In this document: piece by piece, positions 25,081 to 34,033 of the stretch
How positions within the stretch are numbered: position 1 is the stretch's first letter
Layout: every line of letters begins with the position of its first letter
Origin: JACVRN01 sp036403815
GTDB lineage: Bacteria > Acidobacteriota > Blastocatellia > Pyrinomonadales > Pyrinomonadaceae
DNA: 64,000 nucleotides
Assembly: GCA_036403815.1 (NCBI GenBank)
Contig: DASWQH010000063.1
Coordinates: forward strand, 1 to 64,000
Direction of reading: 5' to 3'
Made by a program: the position numbers and the translations under genes
The notes under the pieces: model-generated
The model's database searches: none
Told to the model about the DNA's origin: nothing
The model's input: the letters and a program-made list of their open reading frames with translations, nothing else

Positions 25081-25415
25081 GCCGACAACAGACAGCCATG
25101 CAGGAGCAGAGGCGCTCGGAGCGTGTCCGCGCATCTCTTTTCGCCATCTGGGACATGACGCAACAGAACGTCTCAAGCGCAGACGTTATCAACTTCAGCA
25201 CCGAAGGATGCTTCATGCATAGCCGTAACGGTCTGCCTAAAAAGCCTCTGGTTGACCTACAGCTAAGGCTGCCGACCGAGCGCTGGATACAGACACGCGG
25301 GCGCGTCATACGCACCAGCGAGCCGGACGGCTTCGGCGTCCATTTTACGGAGCTGACCGAGCAGGACAGGACTATGCTTGAGCTACTGGTGGATTATTAC
25401 AGAGACGAGCATTGA
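25077..25415 (+). CDS. PilZ-domain protein
   Basis: A single PilZ domain of 112 residues, a fold that often binds cyclic-di-GMP. The N-terminal arginine motif RRSERVR (about residues 12-18) is present. The second motif, normally (D/N)xSxxG, appears as NFSTEG, followed by a late GFGVHFTEL. Both ligand motifs being intact suggests c-di-GMP binding. The start is a TTG within the four-base overlap with the preceding gene; an ATG at 25098 is possible. It could respond to the HD-GYP protein encoded at 19436, which is inference from shared signal chemistry only. Confidence 0.8.
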   Translation: MSRQQTAMQEQRRSERVRASLFAIWDMTQQNVSSADVINFSTEGCFMHSRNGLPKKPLVDLQLRLPTERWIQTRGRVIRTSEPDGFGVHFTELTEQDRTMLELLVDYYRDEH

Positions 25416-25520
25416 GGCTCCCTGCCCGTCCATCTTCCGGATTCCATTAAAGCGCCTGCGGCTCGCGGCTTTCCAACAACCGCTCCTCAAAAAATTCACC
25501 TGGCCGGTCTATACAAACTA

Positions 25521-25551
25521 TTGACTATACGGCCTCGCCCCGTGATATAGT
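25521..25551 (+). promoter_or_regulatory. Possible promoter for the DUF1800/DUF1501 unit
   Basis: TTGACT at 25521-25526 and TATAGT at 25546-25551, with a 19-bp spacer (17 bp if GATATA is used). The start codon is about 95 bases downstream, and the surrounding 230-bp gap has no other feature. Spacer length keeps confidence low. Confidence 0.35.
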
Positions 25552-25646
25552 GCTTGGCACACCTGAGTTAGCAGGTAGCCCCTCTTAGTATCCGTTATCC
25601 AGCCTCATTATTAAGAGTATCAATTTCCTCGTGCCGAGGCTCGACG

Positions 25647-27800
25647 ATGATTAAAATGCGCTCCCCCGGATTTAGCTCTGCGTCTTTACGCCTGTTGTGT
25701 GTCTGCTGCGCGCTGCTTCTGCTTGGTACTGTAAACGCCGCGAGAGCGGCCACAGGCGCGCCCGTGCTTCTGACCGACCCGGCTTCTACGCGAGCGCTTG
25801 CTCTTGAATCCGTCTCCCTGCTGCGCGAGCCGTTTTCGCCTACACGTTCCCTTCCATTCGGGAAGGACAATCGCACGCACATCATACTCTTCGCCATGAA
25901 CACAGGATTGCTGCAAGGCGAGGGCGCAAACGCCGTCACCGCCGATGCAGAAGATTCGGCTCACAATCTATACCCGCTCAAGGTTGTGTTGGTCGCGCCC
26001 GTGCCGGGCTACGAGTGGATGACGGAGGTCGTCGTTCGTCTCAATGACCAGATGGGAGACGTGGGCGATGTGCTGGTGCGAATTAACATACACGGCATGG
26101 CTAGCAATCGCGTGCGTGTGGGCATAGGACACATAGGAGGCAGCCTGACTGATGACGCGGGCAGCGTTCCTACTCCGGCTGTCTCCGTTCCGCCGGGGCC
26201 GCAGCCTTCGCCATACCCTACGCCGAACGCCTACACCGTCGCGTCTTCAACTGAAGACACCGTGCGCTTCCTTGAACAATCAACCTTCGGGGCGACGCCC
26301 GCTTTGATTCAACGCGTACAGCAAATAGGCTTCAACGCCTTTCTCAACGAGCAGTTCACAGCGCCCGTGTCGCAATACCCTGCGCTCCCCGCTCTAGCTT
26401 CCACTAATGCCACGACCGTCTGCGGGCAGACGACCGATCCGGGCTATCAGGCATGTGTGCGCGATAATTTCACGATGTATCCCAACCAGGTCGCCTTCTT
26501 CAGGAATGCGCTCAGTCAAAACGTCGCGAGCGACCAGTTGCGCCAGAGAGTCGCCTTCGCGCTGGGGCAAATCTTTGTGACTTCGGGGCTGGATGTGAAT
26601 CTGGCTTACGCTATGCGCGATTACCAGCAGCTTCTGATGAACGATGCTCTGACGAATTACCGTCAGATTCTCTATGACGTGACGCTTTCGCCGATGATGG
26701 GGCATTACCTGAACATGGCGAACAACAACAAGCCTGCGGGCGCAAATACTCCGAACGAAAACTACGCGCGCGAGGTCTTGCAACTCTTCAGCATAGGACT
26801 TTACCAGCTCAATCAAGACGGCACGCTCAAGCTGGACGCGGCAGGCCAACCTATCCCGACTTACGATCAGGACACAGTAGAAGGGTTCGCTTATACTTTC
26901 ACCGGCTGGACTTATCAGGTTATACCGGGAGCCACTGTGCGTAACAACAACCCGCCGTACTACGTGGGGCAGATGTATGTCGTGCCGCAGAATCATGCGA
27001 CGACCGCCAAGGAGCTGCTCGACGGCTTCCAGATTCCGGCGACGCGCGAGCCGAGCGTTGCCGCCGCGAATCAGGAGTTGAATCAGGCTATAGACAATAT
27101 CTTTAATCACCCGAACGTCGGGCCGTTTATTGCTCGCCAGTTGATTCAACACTTAGTGACGAGCAATCCAAGCCCTGCGTATGTAGGACGAGTTGCCGCC
27201 GCATTCAACGACAACGGTCAGGGAGTGCGCGGCGATATGAAGGCTGTGATAAAGGCTGTCTTGTTCGACCCGGAAGCGCGCGGCGACGTGAAGACAGCCC
27301 CTGATTACGGCCACCTGCGCGAGCCTGTGCTCTACGTTACGAGCGTACTGCGAGCGCTCAATGCTACGAGCGACGGCGACCTGACTCCGCAGACGAATCC
27401 GATGGGACAGAACCTTTTCTACCAGCCGTCGGTCTTCAACTACTACAGCCCGAACTACAAGCTGCCGGGCAAGGAAGTTTACGCGCCGGAGTTTGGTATT
27501 CAAACGACCGCAGCGGCCATTACGCGCTCGAATTTCATCAACACCATCACATACTCGCGCATAGGCACTGCGCCCAACGGCACTTCGATTGATCTATCCA
27601 CGTTGCAGACGGTCGCGAACAATCCGGCGCAGCTTGTCGCCACGCTCGACGGCCTTCTGATGCACAACTCCATGTCGCCCGCGATGCGCGGCGTCATCAC
27701 CGCAGCGGTCACGAATATCCCTGTTGCCAACACGCTGCAACGCGCGCAGACAGCCCTGTATCTGGTCGCAACGTCTTCGCAGTATCAAGTTGAGAGATAA
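25647..27800 (+). CDS. Secreted DUF1800 protein with extra N-terminal module
   Basis: A signal peptide (LRLLCVCCALLLLGTVNAARA) precedes two parts. Residues about 37-170 form a beta-rich module (STRALALESVS, VVVRLNDQMGDVGDVLVRI, SNRVRVGIGHIGG) also found at the N-terminus of the protein at 29403. After a proline-rich hinge (PPGPQPSPYPTPN) comes the DUF1800 domain: FLEQSTFGATPALI, LRQRVAFALGQIF, NENYAREVLQLFSIGLYQL, EGFAYTFTGWTY and FYQPSVFNYY. DUF1800 has no settled function and is nearly always paired with DUF1501, as here (gap 6 bp). Confidence 0.88.
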   Translation: MIKMRSPGFSSASLRLLCVCCALLLLGTVNAARAATGAPVLLTDPASTRALALESVSLLREPFSPTRSLPFGKDNRTHIILFAMNTGLLQGEGANAVTADAEDSAHNLYPLKVVLVAPVPGYEWMTEVVVRLNDQMGDVGDVLVRINIHGMASNRVRVGIGHIGGSLTDDAGSVPTPAVSVPPGPQPSPYPTPNAYTVASSTEDTVRFLEQSTFGATPALIQRVQQIGFNAFLNEQFTAPVSQYPALPALASTNATTVCGQTTDPGYQACVRDNFTMYPNQVAFFRNALSQNVASDQLRQRVAFALGQIFVTSGLDVNLAYAMRDYQQLLMNDALTNYRQILYDVTLSPMMGHYLNMANNNKPAGANTPNENYAREVLQLFSIGLYQLNQDGTLKLDAAGQPIPTYDQDTVEGFAYTFTGWTYQVIPGATVRNNNPPYYVGQMYVVPQNHATTAKELLDGFQIPATREPSVAAANQELNQAIDNIFNHPNVGPFIARQLIQHLVTSNPSPAYVGRVAAAFNDNGQGVRGDMKAVIKAVLFDPEARGDVKTAPDYGHLREPVLYVTSVLRALNATSDGDLTPQTNPMGQNLFYQPSVFNYYSPNYKLPGKEVYAPEFGIQTTAAAITRSNFINTITYSRIGTAPNGTSIDLSTLQTVANNPAQLVATLDGLLMHNSMSPAMRGVITAAVTNIPVANTLQRAQTALYLVATSSQYQVER

Positions 27801-27806
27801 GAAACC

Positions 27807-29216
27807 ATGAGCGAGAACCGTCTTTCACGCCGCCATTTTCTGAAACACACCTGCATGGGCTTAGGCGCGGCTGCCATGATGTCCGGCTTCAGCCGCTTCA
27901 GCCGTATAAGCGCGCTTGCCGCACAGGAGAACGTTGCCGCCACAGACTACAAAGCACTGGTCTGCATCTTTCTCTTCGGCGGCATAGACATGAATAATGT
28001 CGTTATTCCTTACGACAATTTTGCAGACTACGTTAAGGTGCGCCCGACTTCCGGCATAGGCATTCCACAGGCGAGCCTGTTGCAGATACAGCCTCCCAGC
28101 CAGACTGGCCTCAAGTATGGCTTCAACCCGAACATTTCCCCTGAGGTTGGGAATCCGGCATCGTTGACGGGACTGCTCCCGCTATGGCAGCAGGGCAAGC
28201 TAGCCGTTTTGTGCAACGTCGGCACGCTCGTGCAGCCCTTAACGCGCACGCAGTTCCTTGCGGGCAGCGTTGTGGGCGCGCGTCCAGACAATCTATTTTC
28301 TCATTCAGACCAGCAGGAGCAGTGGCAATCATCGCAGAGCGCTAATACAAAGGGGCAGCAGCTAACGGGCTGGGGAGGGCGCGTGGCCGATCACACGGCG
28401 AGCCTCAACGGGACAACCACTTTCCCCATGATCGTTTCAACCGGCGGGATTACTCTCTTCACTACGGGACAAACTTCGACGCCCCTTGTGCCGAGTTCCG
28501 GGTTGAGAGGATTCAACTCGAACTTAAATAACGATGCACGGTATCAGGCGATGCGCCAGTTGATGTCTTTCGACAGGGGCGCGACACTCGTTGACAGCGC
28601 AAGCCGGACGATGACGAGCGCGATTGACAACACGGCGCTCTTCAACACCGCAACCGCCAGCGGCTCCGTCACGACTCCATTTCCGAATACCTCTCTGGGC
28701 AATCAATTGAAGACGGTCGCAAACGCCATCAAGGCGCGCACGCAGCTTAATGTATCGCGCCAGATATTCTTCGTCTCTTATGGCGGATGGGACACGCACA
28801 ACAACGAGATAGGCGTGCATAACAATCAACTGCCGCAGGTCGCGCAGGCTATGTATGCGTTCTATAAAGCCACGGAAGAAATAGGTATGGCGAATGCCGT
28901 CACAGCGTTTACGCTTTCCGATTTCTCACGCACGTTCCAGCCCGCTTCGGGCGGCGGCACAGACCACGCATGGGGCAGCCATCACCTGGTAATGGGCGGG
29001 TCTGTCAGGGGCGGCGACTTCTACGGCAAGTTCCCCAGCCTGGCTCTCTCAGGCCCGGACGACTCAAGCGATGAAGGGCGCTGGATTCCTACGACTTCCG
29101 TAGACCAGTATGCGGCGACGCTTGCACAATGGTACGGGCTTTCCTCTTCAGACCAGCCCCTTGTATTCCCTAACCTGGGGCGGTTTGTGACGCCGAGTAT
29201 GGGTTTCCTGATATAA
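27807..29216 (+). CDS. Tat-exported DUF1501 protein
   Basis: The Tat signal is LSRRHFLKHTCMGLGAAA near residues 6-23, followed by ALAAQ. The DUF1501 body resembles the alkaline-phosphatase/sulfatase superfamily: VCIFLFGGIDMNNVVIPYD near the start, SHSDQQEQWQS, FFVSYGGWDTHNNEIG and, near the end, DHAWGSHHLVMGGSVRGG. These Asp and His residues are those expected to bind metal in that superfamily, but no substrate is known. It is translated with the preceding DUF1800 protein. The stop codon is followed at once by a 30-bp-arm hairpin. Confidence 0.9.
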   Translation: MSENRLSRRHFLKHTCMGLGAAAMMSGFSRFSRISALAAQENVAATDYKALVCIFLFGGIDMNNVVIPYDNFADYVKVRPTSGIGIPQASLLQIQPPSQTGLKYGFNPNISPEVGNPASLTGLLPLWQQGKLAVLCNVGTLVQPLTRTQFLAGSVVGARPDNLFSHSDQQEQWQSSQSANTKGQQLTGWGGRVADHTASLNGTTTFPMIVSTGGITLFTTGQTSTPLVPSSGLRGFNSNLNNDARYQAMRQLMSFDRGATLVDSASRTMTSAIDNTALFNTATASGSVTTPFPNTSLGNQLKTVANAIKARTQLNVSRQIFFVSYGGWDTHNNEIGVHNNQLPQVAQAMYAFYKATEEIGMANAVTAFTLSDFSRTFQPASGGGTDHAWGSHHLVMGGSVRGGDFYGKFPSLALSGPDDSSDEGRWIPTTSVDQYAATLAQWYGLSSSDQPLVFPNLGRFVTPSMGFLI

Positions 29217-29291
29217 GTCAGTACCGCCTGCTTAAGCCGGGCGGGTCTCATGGCTGCTATCACCCGCCCGGCTTAAGCAGGCGGTACTGAC
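29217..29291. repeat. Perfect 30-bp inverted repeat (GTCAGTACCGCCTGCTTAAG type), probable terminator
   Basis: Bases 29217-29246 are exactly mirrored at 29262-29291 around a 15-base loop. It begins on the base after the DUF1501 stop codon. A second, less perfect copy lies at 60335-60409 and a fragment at 30842. Confidence 0.85.
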
Positions 29292-29402
29292 CTGCAACCA
29301 GTGGCGTGCAATCTCAGTTAAAGCGTATTAAAATAATCAACGTCCTACTCTTGCTCCGTATTTCTCACCTTGAAATCTCAATCCTGAAGTTGAGCTTACG
29401 TT

Positions 29403-30836
29403 ATGAGCAGGAGTCTGTATTCTTATCTGTGCCCCGGCTATCATCTCGCCCGGCCAATCCCTATCCTTATTCGACATTGCGTCTTACTTCTTCTTGTCCT
29501 TTGCGCGCTCCCGTATGAAGCCCAGGCCGCCGCGCCTGAGTTGATAAGCGAGGCGACATCGACGCGCGCCATCGCGCTTGAGTCCGTGACGTGGAAGCGA
29601 GAGCCGTTTACCATGACGCAAAGTATCCCCTTCAGCGCAGACAGCCGCACACGCGTCATACTCTTCGCCAAAAACCTTGACCTTCTTCCCGGCGAGGATG
29701 CTTCAGCAGTGACGGCGGAAGCAGAAGACGCGTCGCACACGATCTATTTTCTGAAGGTAGAGTACGTAGGCAAGATGCCCGGCTATGACTGGCTGAGCGC
29801 GATCGTAGTCCGCCTCAACGACCAGATGGGAGACGTGGGCGATGTGCTGGTGGGGATTCGCTTGCGCGGCTCTACGAGCAACCGCGTGAGAATCGGCATA
29901 GGGCACGTTGGGGGCGGCCTGCCGGATGACGGCGGCGCAAGCGTTCCGCCGCTCGTGCCTGACCTTGGCGTTAATGCCAGCCTCAAGGGTAAGCGTCTCT
30001 TTCCCGCCGACAACCCCTGGAATCAGGACATCTCCGCTCTGCCCGTAGACCCTAACTCTGCCAACCTGATTGCCAGCATAGGACTTGGCACAGGGCTGCA
30101 TCCTGATTTCGGAACGACATGGAACGGCGCACCGAACGGCATCCCCTATGTGGTCGTTTCGAGCGCACAGCAGAAAGTGCCCATCACGTTTACGGCCTAC
30201 GGCGACGAGAGCGACCCCGGCCCTTATCCTGTTCCGCCGAATGCTCCAATCGAAGGCGGGGCAAACTCCACGGGCGACCGTCATGTGATTGTGATTGATA
30301 GAGACAACTGGAAACTGTATGAGCTGTTCGACGCTGCTCCGGTTAATGGCGGCGCAAGCTGGCGCGCGGCGGGCGGCGCTGTCTTTGACTTGAACTCGAA
30401 CAGCCTGCGCCCTGCGGGCTGGACTTCGGCGGACGCTGCGGGGCTTCCTATCTTTCCCGGCCTAGTGCGCTACGACGAGGTATTTGAGCTGAAAGAGATT
30501 ATGCACGCGCTGCGCTTCACTGTGCAGCGCACGCGCAAGGCATACGTCTCGCCTGCTCGTCATTTCGCGAGCAGCAATACAGACCCCAACCTGCCGCCTA
30601 TGGGAATGCGCGTGCGCCTGAAAGCATCCTTTGACATCTCTCGCTTTTCACCCAACATGCAGGTCATCCTGCGCGCTCTGAAGAAGTACGGAATGATTCT
30701 AGCGGACAATGGGTCGAACTGGTATATAAGCGGCGCGCCCGACCCGCGCTGGGACGACGATGAGCTGAATACTCTGAAGGCGATTAAGGGATCGGACTTT
30801 GAAGTAGTGCAGATGGGAACGATTCAGACACAATAG
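29403..30836 (+). CDS. Secreted protein sharing the N-terminal module of the DUF1800 protein
   Basis: Function not recognised. A signal peptide ends near PYEAQA (residue 42). Residues about 45-180 are clearly homologous to the N-terminal module of the protein at 25647: STRAIALESVTWKREPF, PGEDASAVTAEAEDASH, VVVRLNDQMGDVGDVLVGI and SNRVRIGIGHVGG. The remaining 300 residues are a separate domain beginning LFPADNPWNQDISALPVDP, with GDRHVIVIDRDNWKLYELF, GLVRYDEVFELKEIMHALRF and a C-terminal GMILADNGSNWYISG. Its repeated Tyr, Trp and Asp suggest a carbohydrate-active or surface protein, but no catalytic motif can be named. It likely arose by duplication of the module within this locus. Confidence 0.7.
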   Translation: MSRSLYSYLCPGYHLARPIPILIRHCVLLLLVLCALPYEAQAAAPELISEATSTRAIALESVTWKREPFTMTQSIPFSADSRTRVILFAKNLDLLPGEDASAVTAEAEDASHTIYFLKVEYVGKMPGYDWLSAIVVRLNDQMGDVGDVLVGIRLRGSTSNRVRIGIGHVGGGLPDDGGASVPPLVPDLGVNASLKGKRLFPADNPWNQDISALPVDPNSANLIASIGLGTGLHPDFGTTWNGAPNGIPYVVVSSAQQKVPITFTAYGDESDPGPYPVPPNAPIEGGANSTGDRHVIVIDRDNWKLYELFDAAPVNGGASWRAAGGAVFDLNSNSLRPAGWTSADAAGLPIFPGLVRYDEVFELKEIMHALRFTVQRTRKAYVSPARHFASSNTDPNLPPMGMRVRLKASFDISRFSPNMQVILRALKKYGMILADNGSNWYISGAPDPRWDDDELNTLKAIKGSDFEVVQMGTIQTQ

Positions 30837-30895
30837 AAAAGGTCAGTACCGCCAAAGGCAGGGATGAGGGGTGAAGTAAAATAAAACCCATCCTT

Positions 30896-31158
30896 AGTAG
30901 AAGCTGTGTGAAGACTCTTTACCGCCGCGTGAGCGGCGATGGAGAAGGTAGCCAGACGTGCAACGTCTGGAACTGAAGTGTAGTTATCATTCGCGCCCTG
31001 AAGGGAGCGCGTCGATTCTACGCGCTCCCTTCAGGGCGCGAATGATAACTACACTCTGACCAGAGGCAGAGGTGGCCTCGCGTCCGCCTCTGCCTCTGGC
31101 TACCCTCTGGATGCGCCTGCGGCGCAAACCATTGATTTCTCCAAACGGCTTCTTAGCT
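30896..31158. repeat. Long nested multi-hairpin element, copy 1 (about 260 bp)
   Basis: In order: GAAGCTGTGTGAA edge, ACCGCCGCGTGAGCGGCG, GTAGCCAGACGTGCAACGTCTGG, TGTAGTTATCATTCGCGCCC with AAGGGAGCGCG and its mirror, CCAGAGGCAGAGGTGGCC with its mirror, GCGCCTGCGGCGCAAACC, and GGCTTCTTAG. Each block is a hairpin. The copy at 34034-34312 has the same blocks in reverse orientation. It fills most of the 374-bp gap on this side. Confidence 0.85.
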
Positions 31159-31210
31159 TTCATCCCTCATCGCTGCCGCACTCGCCCCTTTGAGTCCTGC
31201 ATGTATCAAT

Positions 31211-31807
31211 TTATTTGATCTTGTCCAGCGCAAGTTTGGCGTCGGCGATGAGCTTGCGGAAATCCGCCAGCTTGCCGGGCGAGATGGTAACGCTAGCTCT
31301 TCTGAAGATGCCGATTGCGACCTCTGCCTGAAGGGTGCCGTTGGGTCTGATGAAGGTTGCGGCCATTAGCTCCCCTCTGGTTCTGTACTGCGCCTCGAAG
31401 TTTTCCAGCGTCGCGCTCCTTTCAATCTTAATGATGTAATCCAGCCCACGGATTAGAGCATCTATCTCATCATAATCAACGTAGGTTCGCCCCTCTCTAC
31501 CCTCTTTCTCATTGCGCGCGGCTTCTCTCAGCTCAACGCCCAGCCCGTACTCCTTGCGCCCGGTTTGAACGTCTACAAACTCGTAGCTCGTGACCATCAC
31601 TATGCCGCTAAATCCTGAGACCGCCCCGATGTAGGTGTAATTCTTGACGACGACCGCTCCGGTCTGAGCATCCAGTGCTTCCAATCTTGTGAGCGGCTCG
31701 AATGCCAGGGGAGCTTGTTGCGGCGGCGCTGGCTGTTGTGCGGCGGCGCTGATGACAGAGATGACTAGGAGAATGAAAAGGAACGTAAATTGAGTTATGT
31801 GGCTCAT
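31211..31807 (-). CDS. Secreted protein of unknown function
   Basis: Not recognised. A signal peptide (TFLFILLVISVISAAAQ) and a proline/glutamine stretch precede a roughly 165-residue domain with mixed strand and helix: LEALDAQTGAVVVKNYTYIG, VMVTSYEFVDVQTGRKEYGLG, DYDEIDALIRGLDYI and a C-terminal helix FRKLIADAKLALDKI. No Cys after the signal and no catalytic motif. The ATG at 31807 is chosen; the frame extends to a TTG at 31828. Together with the amylase gene it lies between the two inverted long repeats. Confidence 0.6.
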   Translation of the reverse strand: MSHITQFTFLFILLVISVISAAAQQPAPPQQAPLAFEPLTRLEALDAQTGAVVVKNYTYIGAVSGFSGIVMVTSYEFVDVQTGRKEYGLGVELREAARNEKEGREGRTYVDYDEIDALIRGLDYIIKIERSATLENFEAQYRTRGELMAATFIRPNGTLQAEVAIGIFRRASVTISPGKLADFRKLIADAKLALDKIK

Positions 31808-32083
31808 GGTTGTTTTATTCAAGCTCAAAGCGGATAAAGTTTTTATGGAAAGCCAACGAGTGGGAGATACCCGTTAACAACACATCCCTGTGAAGAACGA
31901 TTGCGACTTTATGCTTGAGGCACAATCCAAGTCAAGATTTTGCCTGACGGCACATGGCGCTCGAAGCCCTGCTTTCTAACAGTTGCTTAAAGCTCCGACC
32001 TGCTCGCCGGAGCATCCCCTGGATTACTACCTTCCGGGTGTCTACAGAAGTAGACTTGTGCTGCTCCTGAGTGTCTTCAGCAA

Positions 32084-32207
32084 ACGACACACGGCTTAAT
32101 AGTGCTTATAATTCGCTCGATTCCTGAAGCGGCATAAGCATTGCAATCATCGCGGTAAGCCCTTGCCGCTTACGTGTGACGCGGTTCTTACTCCCACTTC
32201 AGGAATC
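32084..32207 (+). promoter_or_regulatory. Candidate promoter followed by a structured RNA
   Basis: ACGACA (32084-32089), a 17-bp spacer and a perfect TATAAT (32107-32112) would start transcription near 32119. From exactly that point an 11-bp arm GATTCCTGAAG (32119-32129) pairs with CTTCAGGAATC at 32197-32207. Inside it GCGGTAAG and CTTGCCGC can also pair. This is either a leader of the amylase mRNA or a small RNA of about 90 nt. It lies in a 640-bp gap that shows nothing else clear. Confidence 0.35.
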
Positions 32208-32470
32208 GCTTCATTTCAAGATGGGTAGAGACCACTCCCTTTGCCCATCCTTTCATATACACGGCATGTCGCAGAGCAAGTTTCATTATTAGGGATAACG
32301 TACCCGCATTAATCTATCGGCCTCCGCGCTCAGTCGCGCTCCTGTCCACGAAGGGAAACAGGAGATGAGAGGTCGAGGAAGCGGCGCTGAAGCACCTGGC
32401 GAGGACGACTTCGCGCCGCTTCTTTACGTTTGCGGCTCTTTAAGGCAGACTTGCCTGACTGTAAAAGCTC

Positions 32471-33940
32471 ATGACACAAAACGGCGTCATCATGCAGTAC
32501 TTCCAGTGGTACACACCTGCGGACGGCTCGCTCTGGCGGGAGTTGGCCGCGCGTGCCACTGAATTAACACAGAGCGGTTTTACTGCCGTCTGGATTCCTC
32601 CGTGCAGTAAAGCCTCCGGCGGCGCATCGGATGTAGGCTACGGCCAGTATGATCTGTTCGACCTTGGCGAGTTCGACCAGAAAGGCTCTGTCAGAACCAA
32701 GTACGGAACCCGTGACGAATTGCTCGCGGCCATTCGCGCAGTCCAGCAAAGCGGAATGCAGGCTTACGCCGACGTGGTCTTCAATCATAAGGACGGGGCG
32801 GATGAGACCGAGGAAATATGGGCGCAGGCAGTTGACTGGGAAGACCGCAACCGCACCACGAGCGGCTGGGAAAAGATTCTAGCCTGGACGAAGTTTACAT
32901 TTAAGGGGCGCGGGCTTACCTACTCCGAGATGGAATGGCACTGGTGGTGCTTTGATTCCGTCAGCTATAACGAAGCGACACAAAGCTCTGCTCAACTTTA
33001 CAGGCTCAAAGAGAGAGGCTTTGAAACCGCTGTCAGCCACGAGCACGGCAACTACGATTACCTGCTGGCGAATGATCTGGATATGGGCGTCGAGCGCGTG
33101 CGCGATGAGCTGATGTACTGGGGGCGATGGTTCATAGAGACGACACACGTGGACGGCTTTCGCTGCGACGCCGTCAAGCACATACGCGCCACATGGTTTC
33201 CGGAATGGCTCACGCACCTGCGCACACATTTCCAACAGGAGCTTTTCAGCGTCGGAGAATACTGGTCGCCTGATATAGATGATTTACGCAACTACATAGA
33301 AGAGTCAGGCGGCGTGATGTCTCTCTTCGACGTGCCGCTTCATTATCAGTTTCAGAGCGCGAGCCGAGCGGGCAGCAGCTTCGACATGCGAACAATCTTC
33401 GACCGCACGCTGGTAAAAGAGAACCCGCGGCTCGCCGTGACCTTCGTAGAGAATCACGATTCGCAGCCCTGCCAGTCTCTTGAGTCAACGGTCGAGCCTT
33501 GGTTCAAGCCGCTCGCCTACGCGCTCATTCTTCTTCGTCTGGAAGGATACCCGTGCGTCTTTTACGGCGACTACTACGGCGCGGAGTACTCAGACCCGAA
33601 ATGTCGCGGCGGCGAGAAAATCACGCTCTATTCTCATCGCTGGCTGATAGACAAATTCCTACAGGCGCGACATGCGTACGGCTACGGCGACCAGCAGGAC
33701 TACTTCGATCATCCGAACACGGTCGGATGGACGAGGCTTGGAGACGAAGAGCACAGGGGCGCGATGGCGGTCTTGATGTCTACGGGCGATGACGGCAATA
33801 AGTGGATGAACGTCTTTCGCCCGCACGCGACCTTTCGCGATTTGACAGAGCACGTCGCAGAACGGGTCGTCACGAATGCCGAAGGCTGGGGAAACTTCTT
33901 CTGCAAAGGCGGCAAGGTCTCCGTGTGGATACAGGAGTAA
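32471..33940 (+). CDS. Cytoplasmic alpha-amylase (GH13)
   Basis: Hydrolyses internal alpha-1,4 glucan bonds; without a signal peptide it should act inside the cell, on glycogen or imported dextrins. Residues MQYFQWYTPADGSLW near the start, YADVVFNHK (region I), GFRCDAVKHI with nucleophile D233 (region II), SVGEYW with acid/base E263 (region III) and FVENHDSQ with D330 (region IV) are all present. Length (489) and the MQYFxWY start match the liquefying AmyS group of GH13. The ATG at 32471 lacks a strong ribosome site. A 27-bp-arm inverted repeat follows closely. Confidence 0.92.
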   Translation: MTQNGVIMQYFQWYTPADGSLWRELAARATELTQSGFTAVWIPPCSKASGGASDVGYGQYDLFDLGEFDQKGSVRTKYGTRDELLAAIRAVQQSGMQAYADVVFNHKDGADETEEIWAQAVDWEDRNRTTSGWEKILAWTKFTFKGRGLTYSEMEWHWWCFDSVSYNEATQSSAQLYRLKERGFETAVSHEHGNYDYLLANDLDMGVERVRDELMYWGRWFIETTHVDGFRCDAVKHIRATWFPEWLTHLRTHFQQELFSVGEYWSPDIDDLRNYIEESGGVMSLFDVPLHYQFQSASRAGSSFDMRTIFDRTLVKENPRLAVTFVENHDSQPCQSLESTVEPWFKPLAYALILLRLEGYPCVFYGDYYGAEYSDPKCRGGEKITLYSHRWLIDKFLQARHAYGYGDQQDYFDHPNTVGWTRLGDEEHRGAMAVLMSTGDDGNKWMNVFRPHATFRDLTEHVAERVVTNAEGWGNFFCKGGKVSVWIQE

Positions 33941-33945
33941 GAAGG

Positions 33946-34020
33946 AAAAGCCGTGAATCGTAAATCGTGAATAGAAGAAATCCGTTTTTATCGATTCACG
34001 ATTTACGATTTACGGCTTTT
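33946..34020. repeat. Inverted repeat, 27-bp arms with one mismatch (AAAAGCCGTGAATCG type)
   Basis: Bases 33946-33972 pair with 33994-34020 around a 21-base loop, ending in TTTT. It lies six bases after the amylase stop codon and is a probable terminator. Confidence 0.8.
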
Positions 34021-34033
34021 GCTCCCTTTTGCC

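Noticed and set aside
26394..27152. 252-codon minus-strand frame opposite the DUF1800 gene
   Set aside because: Shadow of a conserved protein; no domain recognised.
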